Shown one piece after another: positions 52,864 through 63,430 of a stretch of DNA of 64,000 nt; the stretch's first letter is position 1, and every line of letters starts with the position of its first letter. The notes beneath the pieces are model-generated. The model was not told the origin of the DNA. It made no database searches and saw nothing but the letters and a program-made list of their open reading frames with translations. This DNA is from Oopsacas minuta (Eukaryota > Porifera > Hexactinellida > Lyssacinosida > Leucopsacidae), in assembly GCA_024704765.1 (NCBI GenBank), contig JAKMXF010000365.1, forward strand, positions 992,001 through 1,056,000. The letters run 5' to 3'. The translations under genes and the position numbers were made by a program.

Positions 52864-52915
52864 GAAGCAGTTGTTTATCTAAATCCTCTCTGGTATTTAG
52901 ATAAACAACTGCTTC
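52864..52915. repeat. Perfect 21 bp hairpin, 10-base loop
   Basis: GAAGCAGTTGTTTATCTAAA+T, loop CCTCTCTGGT, then the exact reverse complement. Alone in a gene-free region. Confidence 0.9.
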
Positions 52916-53149
52916 TACCAACTTGGATTGATTTATGTAATTACTGTTTACAAGTAAGCTATGCTTCCTTGTGCTACGCGGTTGCGGACACTGTCTCCAC
53001 AATAGGCGCCTAGGTTACTCCTAATCAACTGATAATTTGTGTTATGTATTACCAAGTAACCTATGCATATTTTGAAAGTCACTCTCTATTCGAATATTCA
53101 CGATATGCTATTCACAACTTCATATTCGAATTTCGCATTCTTACCTCTG

Positions 53150-53480
53150 TAGCCGTTAAAAGTATACGAACTTTTTTGAATTTGTTTATTTTTGTACATA
53201 TACAACAACAAAATATTAATCATATTCGGACCCAGCAGACTCGATTACCCCAGTACACGCGTTGAAAGCATGATTCTAAGACCCTTTTGAAATTTGTTTA
53301 CTTTATGTACGTAAACAACAACAAATATTGATCATATGATGCTGAAAATATCATATTCGGACTCAGCATACTCGATTACCCCATTATAGCTTTAGAAGTA
53401 TGATTCTAAGACCCTTTTCAATTCTTGTATTTCCCTTATGTACGTATGTAAATAAAAACAAACAAATATGAATTATGTGA
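53150..53480. repeat. Tandem copies of an about 140 bp unit
   Basis: Three successive copies carry GATTCTAAGACCCTTTT, GTACGTAAACAACAACAAAT-like and CAGCATACTCGATTACCCC blocks in the same order; the third is truncated. The latter block is the dispersed TAATCGAGT motif on the minus strand. Confidence 0.7.
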
Positions 53481-54077
53481 AAATGTGTGATTATTTTCTT
53501 TAGATATTTAAATTGTTTCTAGAAACGTCATTCTCCACCCCTCGTACTAAATTTCAAGTCTGTATCTCTTACCAGTTCCTCAATCAATTCGGACAAATCC
53601 AATCATTGAGTTTAATATATAAGATTTCTGTTATGTATCATTTGTTGATCATAATGTGAACTTAACACCTATGTACTATTATAATGCGGAAAATGTATGA
53701 AATAAGACAAATGTCTGTATGATACGAATATATACCCTATAATACTTTATTATATCGAGTTATGATGATTATAACAAGTAGGTTACATATTCGTTAAATT
53801 TCATTTCTGTTGGTGTCGTGGATCCCTGGTCCAATATCCATAACCAGTTGTGAGGTCTTATGTATAGTAGGCTCTGCTCTGATAAATGTTAAAAGTTCAG
53901 AGATTAAGAAACTCTATAAATTAAGCCATGTAAGTTATTATTTTTGTTTCTCATTCCCGCCTGTCGGAAAGATTTTATTTGTATTATTCCCAATTTATGG
54001 ATAATTCTTTAGTCACAGAGTGTGCAATCCACATTTTACTACTTGTTTAGTTGAAAAATTCAATATTTTAATCCCAG
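53481..54077. other. Gap, nothing recognised
   Basis: AT-rich with no ORF of interest or repeat that I could match. Confidence 0.3.
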
Positions 54078-54266
54078 AAAGAATGTGGCGACATAATCGA
54101 AGGGTCAATATATTTCATATATTAACTGGCGTATACAAAATATATTATTTGTTTCTCATCTGAAATGTTTTCGGAGATTAGCACGGCGGGCGGTATTTTA
54201 TTTTTATTTTTTATACGCTAGATATGAAATATTTTGACCCCTCGATTATCTCGTCACATTCTCTTT
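54078..54266. mobile_element. Palindromic MITE, about 190 bp
   Basis: AGAATGTGGCGACATAATCG at the left and, reversed, AGAATGTGACGAGATAATCG at the right, then GGGTCAA and TATTTCATAT on both arms. No ORF. Confidence 0.7.
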
Positions 54267-54398
54267 AATAGTTATGAACTTGGCATTAATAATTTTGAAT
54301 TTCTCAACTATGTAACTAGTAAAACGTGGATTGTCCGAAAGATTTATCCATAAATTTGGAAAATACAAATGTTCTTTCCAGACGAGGGACAATTATTG

Positions 54399-54446
54399 GA
54401 ATCTCTTCGTAAACCGGCACCGCGGTGCCAGTTTACGAAGAAATTC
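54399..54446. repeat. Hairpin of about 48 bp with no loop
   Basis: CTTCGTAAACCGGCACCG is followed directly by CGGTGCCAGTTTACGAAG; there are two mismatches over about 24 paired bases. The GC-rich centre makes this a cruciform-type site. Confidence 0.8.
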
Positions 54447-54632
54447 CGGATGAGAAACAAGTAATTAATTTTACACGGCTTTATGGATATATTTTTGATA
54501 AAACGTTCGTTCTGTCTACAATAATTTATTATCAAATCAGGGAGCTAGAGAGCTGTCACTGCATCTTCAGAAGATTAGTCGACAATCACAAACTCGCCAC
54601 CTACCATCATCGTCATTGAGGAAGTTCTCTTG

Positions 54633-54848
54633 CTAGGTGATGAAGTACTCTAATTCAATGACCTCATTCTCCAGGGGAAATAACTCGTGTTGCAGATCCA
54701 ATTTCACATTCTTGATCTCTCCCCCTATACGGCTGTCCCTATGATATTTCTTCATTTTATTGCTTCTCCTTAGTACTTTTATAGCTGTCCTCTCGTCTTC
54801 AGAATATTTCTCAATTTTCAGTATCTCATTCAAATCCTTAATATCCAT
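54633..54848 (-). CDS. Small basic ORF, possibly a truncated bZIP-like protein
   Basis: 71 codons from ATG 54848. After an acidic start it has a basic run (VLRRSNKMKKYHRDSR, about 25-40) followed by a leucine-spaced helix (VKLDLQHELFPLENEVIELE), the order of a bZIP domain, but the Asn/Arg signature is only partly present. A longer relative may be the ORF at 63038-63430, which has GESAIRLLRKR where this has ERTAIKVLRRS. It could equally be a pseudogene fragment. No function assigned. Confidence 0.4.
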   Translation of the reverse strand: MDIKDLNEILKIEKYSEDERTAIKVLRRSNKMKKYHRDSRIGGEIKNVKLDLQHELFPLENEVIELEYFIT

Positions 54849-56692
54849 TTGAGTGATTTCGTCTTCAGTAAAGTAGTTATGTAGCTTACCATTTTGCTTT
54901 GCTTTTTTGCTCGATTCTTGTATGAAGATTATAATTGTATTATATTTTCAGTCCAAAAATTACGTAGTTAGGAATGTACGTTGAAACTAGCCACAGGCAA
55001 GCAACAAGATTATTCCAATACATTGTAGTGAAACAATTACTATATCAATTGCATTTCAAGGCCTCTAAATTCAAATCAATTGGAAAAAGGACAATTGAAC
55101 AGATGATCAGCTCGCGAAAGTGCGTTCAATAATTAAATAAATATATTTATTTTTATTTTTGCTTTGTTATTTCTGAAAATATTATTGATTATATTTGAGT
55201 TTATGATTGAGTTAGATTTTTTTCTCAGAAAAAAATACATATTTTATGAAATATTATTCAAATATCCGTATGGATAGTATTGAAATCAAGAATTCTATTC
55301 ACGAAATCACAGGATAGGGGTTTAACACTAACACGGTAAGTTTTCCAATTTCTAAGAGTATTTGAAAATCACAGACCAGAATCAATCACAAAAATTAAAG
55401 ATTACACAGAAATGGCTACTCTTCATTAGTACAAATTAAATAAGAAAAATCTAGAAATTCATAGGCAGTGCCCCCCCGTTTATTCGGCCTCCTAGAGTAC
55501 TTGAATATAACCACAAAATTATTTAATTAATTTTGTAGGCCATTAAATATATCCTAAGTAAATTTACTGGCATAATGTAAAACTCTAGTTTGTTGGGTGG
55601 AATAATCTACCTAATCATTCTATACTATAATTATATTAATAATGGATTAATTATATTTATACTAGGAAAACAGTTAATTAATCAATTCACTTAATTAACA
55701 CATGAATGAGATGGATAATCAATTCCTAAATTGGAACAATCTAAAATTCATTAACATGTCTGCAATCAGCGTACGTAGTCTTAGACAACGTGCTTTGTGT
55801 GCAATCGCCAAAAGGATTATTTGATTTACGGAGAAATAATTATATTTTTCCTGGACTACCATCGTCAAATTCATGGATTTTATGTTCAAAAATCAAAAAC
55901 AATATTTTAAATAATCCATTTATTTCACCGTAAGATGTCCAGAAAAATCGTCATTATTCTGAAAGCAATATAACCTCTGGATATGAAGACTCGTACTTGT
56001 CCGAGCCAGGCCCAAAATACCCCTGTATGCCAAAAATCAGCCGTGGGTCCTCCAGTTTCTTCAATCAACTCTGGACATACATACATAATTATACATAGAT
56101 TAATTGCGTTTTAACTGATTCTTTTTTTACCCTAAAAAAGAACAATCCACAAACTTTGAGGGTTAATTTAACTTTTATGATATTTATACATATCGCCTCT
56201 CTTTTTATTCGTTGCTTGGTTACTTTCCTATCTGTGTTATGTAGTAGTCTATATCCGATCCAGATTTTAATCCCCGATTCCAACCGTACTAGCCAATTCA
56301 ATAACCACAATCAAATAATGAAACAATTTTCTTAGTGACAAGACTTTTACTAATCTATGTCTATTGAGAAACATTAGTAATAATAAAGCATTATACATAG
56401 GATATTAGTATCAGATAATTATTAGTTATAAGCAATATTTCAACCGATCGAATCGAATATCACTATTCATGAATAGCTTCCTAACCAATATTGATACCAC
56501 TACTGACGATATTTGGATTCGATTACTCTAACGGTCTAACCGATTGCATAATATTGTGGATATCGATTATAGGAACACCCGGCACTCTTGGGAGTAGTAA
56601 AATATGTTTTTAAACCGATGTATTCGTATCCCCTGGTTAAATAATACAAGGAGGGAGTATATCAGATTTACATAGCATTTTCATTGAAACCT
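54849..56692. other. Intergenic, nothing recognised
   Basis: AT-rich, with an ATCAGCGTACGTAGTC word near 55765 that resembles the dispersed motif. Short ORFs lack motifs. Confidence 0.35.
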
Positions 56693-56935
56693 GCTAAAAT
56701 GCAGCCAGTGTGCACAATTTTAAGTTAATCCAATTTATATGTCGATATTCGTCATCAGCGTAAAGTTTCCGTCGTTGAGGTGATCACTTGATTTGGAGAT
56801 ATTATTTCCCTAGCAACCCAAGAAAGCCTCAGGAATGTGACAACATTACATTCTCAAAATTTAGCAAATATGGCTCCTCGTTCGACGGTACTAGGCAAGC
56901 TGAGTCTAGTTATACATATATCAACCCTCTCTATA
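56693..56935 (+). repeat. Dispersed repeat family C, copy 2
   Basis: The order AAATGCAGC, CCAATTTATATGTCGATATT, ATCAGCGTAAAGTTT, CCCTAGCAACCCAAGAAA, CAGGAATGTGACAACATT, ACATTCTCAAAATTT recurs almost unchanged in reverse complement at 60935-61135. Confidence 0.8.
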
Positions 56936-57329
56936 TCGTCATATGACTCGATTGCTGGGATTTTTCTCATATTATTGCTCTCTCTACCTTATAGTCAGAG
57001 CAGTTAACGCTGAAACCCTGACAAGTCCGGTAAAAGCACCAAATTTGGTTTAGATTACACTAGGATGTGCTTGAACTTTTAGAAGGGGAGCCATTCATTG
57101 AAGTTCAGGAGTTTGATGCACACTCGGTTTTATGTGCCACTTTGGACACATTTTGAAAGTGTTTAAATGCATATAACCCATCCAGTTTCAATCGAAATGA
57201 ATTTTGGTCGATATTCATAATAATTTACTACCTACATAATACAGTATCAATTAGCACTGTTATACTATAGCTAGAACCTAGAATACTAAATTGTTAGTTG
57301 TTAGAAGAGCGAGCAGTTTGTAGCAAGGT
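56936..57329. other. 3' flank of the aspartic protease gene
   Basis: No gene or repeat assigned. Confidence 0.3.
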
Positions 57330-59823
57330 TTATACTTTATTGTAAAAGATAATTGCTTCCTTATTAGGCGTGAAGTCGAATTCAATGTAATACTTATAGA
57401 AGAATGAAACTCCAAAAATAAAGTCTGGTGAATTCATTCCTAACGGATTGAGATAGATTGTTGAGTAACACTCTTTTCCTAACAGAATGATATAATATTC
57501 TGGTTCCAAAGTAATCCTTTGTATACCAAACATTATTTCAATAGTTGGAGCGATACTTCTTGATTTACATGGTACCCTATTTTCACTATCAGGATCTAAA
57601 TAGAATTACAATTTCAAACAAACATACAGTTATTAATCCTGAATCGCACGAATAGTATAATTTCGCAGTTCAGAAATATAAGATCTGAGTGTATTGTGGG
57701 AAGTGGTGAAAACAGAAGAAATCCATTTATGAATTTCTATCCTTGAGATTCATATATAAAGATCAGCTGAATTATACTAATTTTTGAACCAAATGGATGG
57801 GTATAAGCTACCAATCAAACAGTACAGTGGTTATACTTATGGCAAATAAGAACACCTTTGAAACTTGGAAGTAGCAACATATGTTCTTATAAGCGAAACC
57901 AACTGTACAACTTTCTATTCCAATTCAACTTACGAATAATAGCGTTTATTTCATCCACCAATGCTTTAGGTGAGTAAACTGCAGGTGCCCCTGAATCAAC
58001 TTCTACTGTGCATGGGCCTATTCCATTCATGCAGAACACATCACCGTTTACACTAATACTTGTCATCTTGATTATAGTTAGACCACCTGGTAACATATCG
58101 ACCGAAACAGCGCTATTGGGCTTTATAACTTTATCCATGCGACCGCCGAATGTAATCTCTCCTCCAACCTTCTTATTTGGTCCTGGTTGCAGATAAAGTG
58201 AGTACACTGGGCGCGTAATAAGATTCTGTTGAATCATGAAGTAGATCGCTGAAGGATGAGGATCTTTTATACCCATGTTTAAACCTATATACAGGATATA
58301 TATATATGATGATAAATTCTTATCAGAGTTGCATCCGCGGGCCTTAATGTCTGCAGTTAGGAGTGAACCTACCCCGCAAAAGTCCAACTAAATACAAAAT
58401 ATGCGAAAAATTATCATAATCATATCTTGAACTAGCTAGTTAATATACACATAACCTCCCTATAAGAAATACACTGAAGAGCAAACAGTACTTAACTTAC
58501 CTATTACACCATCGTTGCCATTTTGAGCTCTAGAAAGGTCAGAAGCTGCTCCAAACTGCATGTCATGTACAGTAATTACATCTGTTATATGAACTTCATC
58601 GTGTACTAAATCACCTGATACATGCTCACCAAAATAGTCTATTTTGAAGCTTTTGTATTTCTGTTTTATATTTACAACGTATTTTGGATGTCCCGCACAA
58701 TTTGGATTTTTACTATCCAAGCACTTATCTCCGAATACCCAAAATAGATCAGATCCTGTGTCTAACTGCACCTAAGTATGTATAACTATTGTTAATATTC
58801 ATTTAAGAATTCTTAAGATCGAAAATTTGATACAAGTGTAAATCTCAAATCACCATCTGTGCCAGACTTAAATTTACCAAATTAATTTTCGTGGATTATT
58901 GGAATTATACTATTCTACTAAATATCCATTTTAGCAAAGAAAGATAAAAATAGAATTTTAATAATCTTGTTAGACATTTAAAAATGTTAAAATCGAATTT
59001 TACGTCCCTGTTTACCTCTATTTAACAAGTGGAAGCTAATCTTTAGGATAAATTTTGAAATCTTCACCAAAGTTGTGAAATATGATTAATCATATGATAA
59101 ATCAGTGTATATAGTATATTTAATGGGATGTATTGACCAATAGAATTGCAGTCTACGGTAAATACAAATACATTACAGTGCTAATTAAATTACAAACACT
59201 CCACCAGTACTAATTTTATGCATTATGGCTAATTATAAAAGCCTACAATCTGATTGGGCTAAAATACAGAGGTGTCAAAAGGTGTGAAAATATACACATT
59301 AGAAAATTTCAAATGGCAGGCCCACAACTAGATGTCACTACGAGTATACATGCCAAATTTGGCGTCTTAATCTCAAAAGGTGTGAACAGCAGAGCGAAAA
59401 CACTTTGTTGATTATAAATTGGTGTATTTCTAATGTATACTTTTTGTGGCATTCTTAAAGTATCATTGTTTCGAAATGAAGCTATAATAACTGAATACAG
59501 TAAATACATCTACTGAATTGTTGTAGAAATACCTTACATGCAATTCTAATGTAACTCACATTGAATATTTGTTTGGCGATTACTACTTGCATCAAATACG
59601 CCAGTCCATCTTGTATTCTTTGAGCATGAGCATCATCAACAATCGCTAAGTCTACTTCACACTTGCTCTGATTAGACATCAATTTACAGTCCCAATCTCG
59701 GGGATGGATTACTTCTAAAGGCACAGAGAATTGTTTGGAATTCTCTTCTACTCCTGGTTTTGAGGCCACGTATCCCAGGGATAACGTCACCATGATACAG
59801 AGTAAGCACACACAAGTATACAT
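57330..59823 (-). CDS. Secreted aspartic protease (pepsin/cathepsin D family A1), four exons
   Basis: Exons 59560-59823, 58508-58771, 57934-58387 and 57330-57595 give about 415 residues. ATG 59823 opens a signal peptide (MYTCVCLLCIMVTLSLG), so the enzyme is secreted or lysosomal; a propeptide of about 65 residues follows. Exons 1 and 2 join as KQIFNVQLDTGSDLFWV, which holds the first catalytic Asp. A flap-like region SGDLVHDEVHITD follows, then exon 3 ends with TVEVDSGAPAVYSP, the second catalytic Asp, with Ala where Thr or Ser usually follows Gly. Exon 4 has PTIEIMFG, LEPEYYI and DFIFGVSFFYKYYIEFD, as in the family C-terminus. Exon 2 has a strong donor at 58500 that would break the frame; the in-frame donor at 58507 (GGT|GTAATA) is weaker. 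The family is certain, activity is not. Confidence 0.82.
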
Positions 59824-60454
59824 CTTATTGAATTCTTTTTCTACTTCTGAGTGATAGTTACACAAATTTTTCCTCGTATTTATCACTCATCCGAAGAATA
59901 GATTTGAAAGTGTTTTGGTTAGAGGTTTGAGTCCATTGATGCAATGAATAGACAATTTGAAAAGTGGTCTCTTGAATAGAAATTTTCATTTTTGCAGGAA
60001 AATTCTCGCATCTTTAGATCATATTTGAACCATTTATGTGATTTTTGTAATTCTAAAACTTGATTTGGCGTCTCTTTATTACATTCCACAATTTCTATTT
60101 ACATAGAAATCTCACTTATAATCTAATGTTTAAACTAAATCATGAGCGTAGAATTTTAATTGTTCAAAGAAAAAGTCGCAGTGAGCACATAATTCTCTTT
60201 TCATCTCATAGATAATTCATCGAGAATAATATTTCTCACATTATGTAAACTTAAGCAGTCAGTGATAATCCAATAATTTGAACCTCTAGATTTTGGAATA
60301 TCGGATCCAAAAAGCGAACATTTCTACAAATAAAGATATGGCCATTATACAACAGTTACATTATGGAGCCATTCTAACGTTCCGAAATGCTACATTCCCT
60401 AAATTCATTACATAGCAGATACACTACATAACTATAATACTACTTATAAGTGAG
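59824..60454. other. 5' region of the aspartic protease gene
   Basis: AT-rich with no assigned promoter. Confidence 0.3.
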
Positions 60455-60600
60455 AGATTTCATGTCGTTCGATAGGTCACTCGAATATGTTTGGGGTTAT
60501 TTTCCCTAGCTACACAAGAATGTAGCAACATTCCATTCTCAAACTTTAACCCTATCGAGTGACCCTTTGTTCAACACCGCTACTAACTGAGTCTAGTTAT
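60455..60600 (+). repeat. Dispersed repeat family C, copy 3
   Basis: It has CCCTAGCTACACAAGAATGT, CCATTCTCAAACTTT, CTATCGAGTGACCC and ACTGAGTCTAGTTATGTACA. It shares its right half with 56880-56935 and 35327-35420. Confidence 0.65.
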
Positions 60601-60934
60601 GTACATATGGACTTTTATGATTTTACCGGCTCGACCATCGTGGTCAATTTTCTTGATATAATTTACATATTTTACATGATTACACAATGTTATCTTCTGT
60701 TTTCTAATAGTACGTAGCTATGAATAGATTCATTTCCCATATGTTGTAGATCTTATAGCTGTGTATTATTACAATACAGACGCTAACCTTGTGTGTCCAT
60801 GAAAAATATTTAAGAATAATCAAGAAATTTGAGAGACAGTGAGGTCGATCTAGTAAAATCGTGATAAAAGATCAATTAGAGTGATTATATGTTCGTAACT
60901 ACAATCAACACGCCTGGCGGCGTCAAATGGGTGT

Positions 60935-61135
60935 CATTCAATATGTTTTGATAAATTTTGAGAATGCAATGTTGTCACATACCTGAGGATTTCTTGCGTT
61001 GCTAGGGTAATAATACCTCCAATATGATCAAGTAACCACTTGGACGACGAAAACTTTACGCTGATTACGAATATCGATATATAAATTGGATTCACTTCAA
61101 ATTGTGTACGTTTGCTGCATTTTAGCCTATTGGAA
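60935..61135 (-). repeat. Dispersed repeat family C, copy 4
   Basis: Reverse complement of the 56693 copy: ATCAGCGTAAAGTTTTCGTC, CCCTAGCAACGCAAGAAAT, GTATGTGACAACATTGCATT. Mostly identical by eye. Confidence 0.8.
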
Positions 61136-62489
61136 ATGAAAATGCTATGTTTTGTGGTCACAATTTTGGATTAAGAAATTGGTAACATTTGTGTTTGGCG
61201 TCGTTAGGGTTAGGTCATAAGCCATCCAAAAATATGTAGTGTAAAAATCCCCAACGAAATTACAGTAATAACCTGACTATAAGCGATATCCACTGTACTG
61301 ATATTCGATTGAACTCGAATATTGAAATATTCAGTCCCAAGTTCCAACCCTGTTCATAAGTTATCCCGGATTAGAAAATGTAATTGTTAATCCCGATTTG
61401 CCTGGATTGTAAGCCCTAAGCACAACAACAGTCAGGAAAAAGGAATGCAAGATAAACGATAGCTGCTATCCAATTCAGTTGTGCGTCTAGACAAGCTTCC
61501 TGATACACGTTACGTTACCATTCAGACCATGAGGCCAGAAAGGAACATCGAATAACACTGTTATATCCCTTGAGTGTGAGCAGTGTCTTGCCTAAACCCT
61601 CAGGACTATGAAGGGCCTACAAAAGGATTAAGAACAACGGAACATCGTTAACTAGATAATTAGTTAGAACAGTGTAGCTAAACGCGTCAAATATATTGGA
61701 TAGGATACCCAAGTAGTTGACTAGCACCCTATACAATTACATTGTATATTTTGACTCTCCGTTGTCTGTTTAACGGTATTTCCATAGTGTTATGTGTATT
61801 GTATATGATCCGAAGATCTCAATTCCTTCCGTCAATATATAGTACAGGAAGTGGAGCAGTATAAATATGTCTGGCAGGATTCTTATTATGTTCCTAGCAC
61901 CTTGTGTGTAAGTTATCTAGGTATAACTGCACTAGAATATTGTATCAAACTGTAGGAAAGTGGAGGATAAATAGAAGGTATGTGAATGGATGCAATGCTA
62001 GGAATTTGTATCCAAAACTTTCATTTCTCATCAACTAAAGTAGTTTCCGAATTGTACCATCAATTTCTCAGTGCTGTAATTTCTTTAGGGAATACATGCT
62101 GCCGAATCACAATAAAAATAAGAGTCCAGTTCGATCTTTCAGACCAACGCCACTAGAAAAACAAGAGAAGAAGTGTTTGAAATCGGTCCGGACGGGGGAC
62201 AAAATTTGGGACCAGCGGGGATGAGAAACAAGTATATTACTTTACATGGCCTTATCTAAATATCCTACAATAAGTTATGTCAGTTATGTTGAATACAAAT
62301 AGAAATAATTACGCAATCAGGTAATTTATTATATTTTCTTGTCCTTAATTAATACTAATCATACACAATTAATACAAGCATTTATGAATTTAAGGATTGT
62401 TGTAATTTTTCAAGGTAGATGAAACAAATAATTAAAGATTGTACTGAGTAGACCTGACATAAATAACAAAGGAAAAGAGGCCTCGTTAA
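61136..62489. other. Intergenic, nothing recognised
   Basis: No ORF above 60 codons with a motif; some G/C-richer stretches near 61500-61650. Confidence 0.35.
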
Positions 62490-62770
62490 TCTTTATTATT
62501 ACCTCTCAATTGTTGTTTGCTTGTCCGTTGTCAAGGAAAGGATTTACGGTATGCAATTTTGAAATTGTCACATAACTATGTATTTATCGTGTTTATCAAA
62601 GAACTAAATAGAATTGAATGAAACTTCACTAAATATATTGAACATGCTGAATCCGATTTTCACATTTGTGGATTAATCATATGTAAATTTATCGTTGTTT
62701 TATGAATATAAAGTAAACAAATTATTCAAATCTCAAAATATACGTACAGACTTGCTCTCAACAGAAATAT
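62490..62770 (+). repeat. Dispersed repeat family D, copy 2
   Basis: Matches 44520-44790 in reverse complement. It includes AACATGCTGAATCCGATTTT, linking it to the dispersed motif family; another copy of the motif (GAGTAATCAAGTACACTGAAT) follows at 62773. Confidence 0.75.
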
Positions 62771-63037
62771 ATGAGTAATCAAGTACACTGAATATGAATA
62801 TGATATTTTCAACTACTTATTGAGAATATTTGTTGTTTTATAGATGTATAAAGTAAGCAATTTTCTTTTGGGAGGTATATTTGTGTAACATACTATTATA
62901 AATATTGTCATATTACATAAATCTAATTCAGTGTATAAATGTATGCATTACAATTAGAAATTTATCCAAGCTAATATTGAGAAATCAAAATAGCAATTTT
63001 GCATTAGAACTTTAGATTTGATATAATTATAATTGTA
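62771..63037. other. Gap downstream of the small basic ORF
   Basis: AT-rich; nothing else recognised. Confidence 0.3.
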
Positions 63038-63430
63038 TTAGCATTGATTTGAATAGAATAATTCTCTTCTGTACCATTCAATCTCTTTGAAAAGTTGAAT
63101 TTTCAGATTCAGCAAGTCTTTCCTTTCAATTCTTAACAATTCTAATTCTATATTATCATATTCTTTGTCACAACGGAGCTTTGTTGCATATTTTTGGGAA
63201 GATATTCTGTCTTTTATTCTCTTTCTTAACAATCTAATCGCACTCTCTCCTCTCTTATCTAATACATCTACTCTCTTACCTTCTTCTATTAAACTGTTTA
63301 ACCTTTTCCTATCAATTTCCCTTACTAATTTATCATTAAGATAAAACTGTATGTTCTCATTAGAAATATAGTCCTTTGTTAGTGTAGGGTTGAGAATCTC
63401 TTGGAATATCTTTTCTATTGAATTTTCCAT
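63038..63430 (-). CDS. Small bZIP-like protein
   Basis: 130 codons from ATG 63430. The N-terminal half is acidic to mixed (IEKIFQEILNPTL). From about residue 63 a basic segment RLLRKRIKDRISSQKYATKL resembles the bZIP DNA-contact region (N/D-R-x-S/A-x-x-x-x-R type) and leads into a helix with hydrophobic residues at heptad spacing (YDNIELELLRIERKDLLNLK, then IQLFKEIEWYRREL). That is the layout of a bZIP transcription factor, but the invariant Asn is Asp here and one Arg is Lys, so DNA binding is uncertain. The codons are AT-rich like the neighbours. A plain charged coiled-coil protein is the alternative. Confidence 0.5.
   Translation of the reverse strand: MENSIEKIFQEILNPTLTKDYISNENIQFYLNDKLVREIDRKRLNSLIEEGKRVDVLDKRGESAIRLLRKRIKDRISSQKYATKLRCDKEYDNIELELLRIERKDLLNLKIQLFKEIEWYRRELFYSNQC

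Noticed and set aside
53150-53480. CRISPR-like direct repeats
   Set aside because: Only three diverged units of about 140 bp, without short constant repeats and unique spacers, in a eukaryotic genome.
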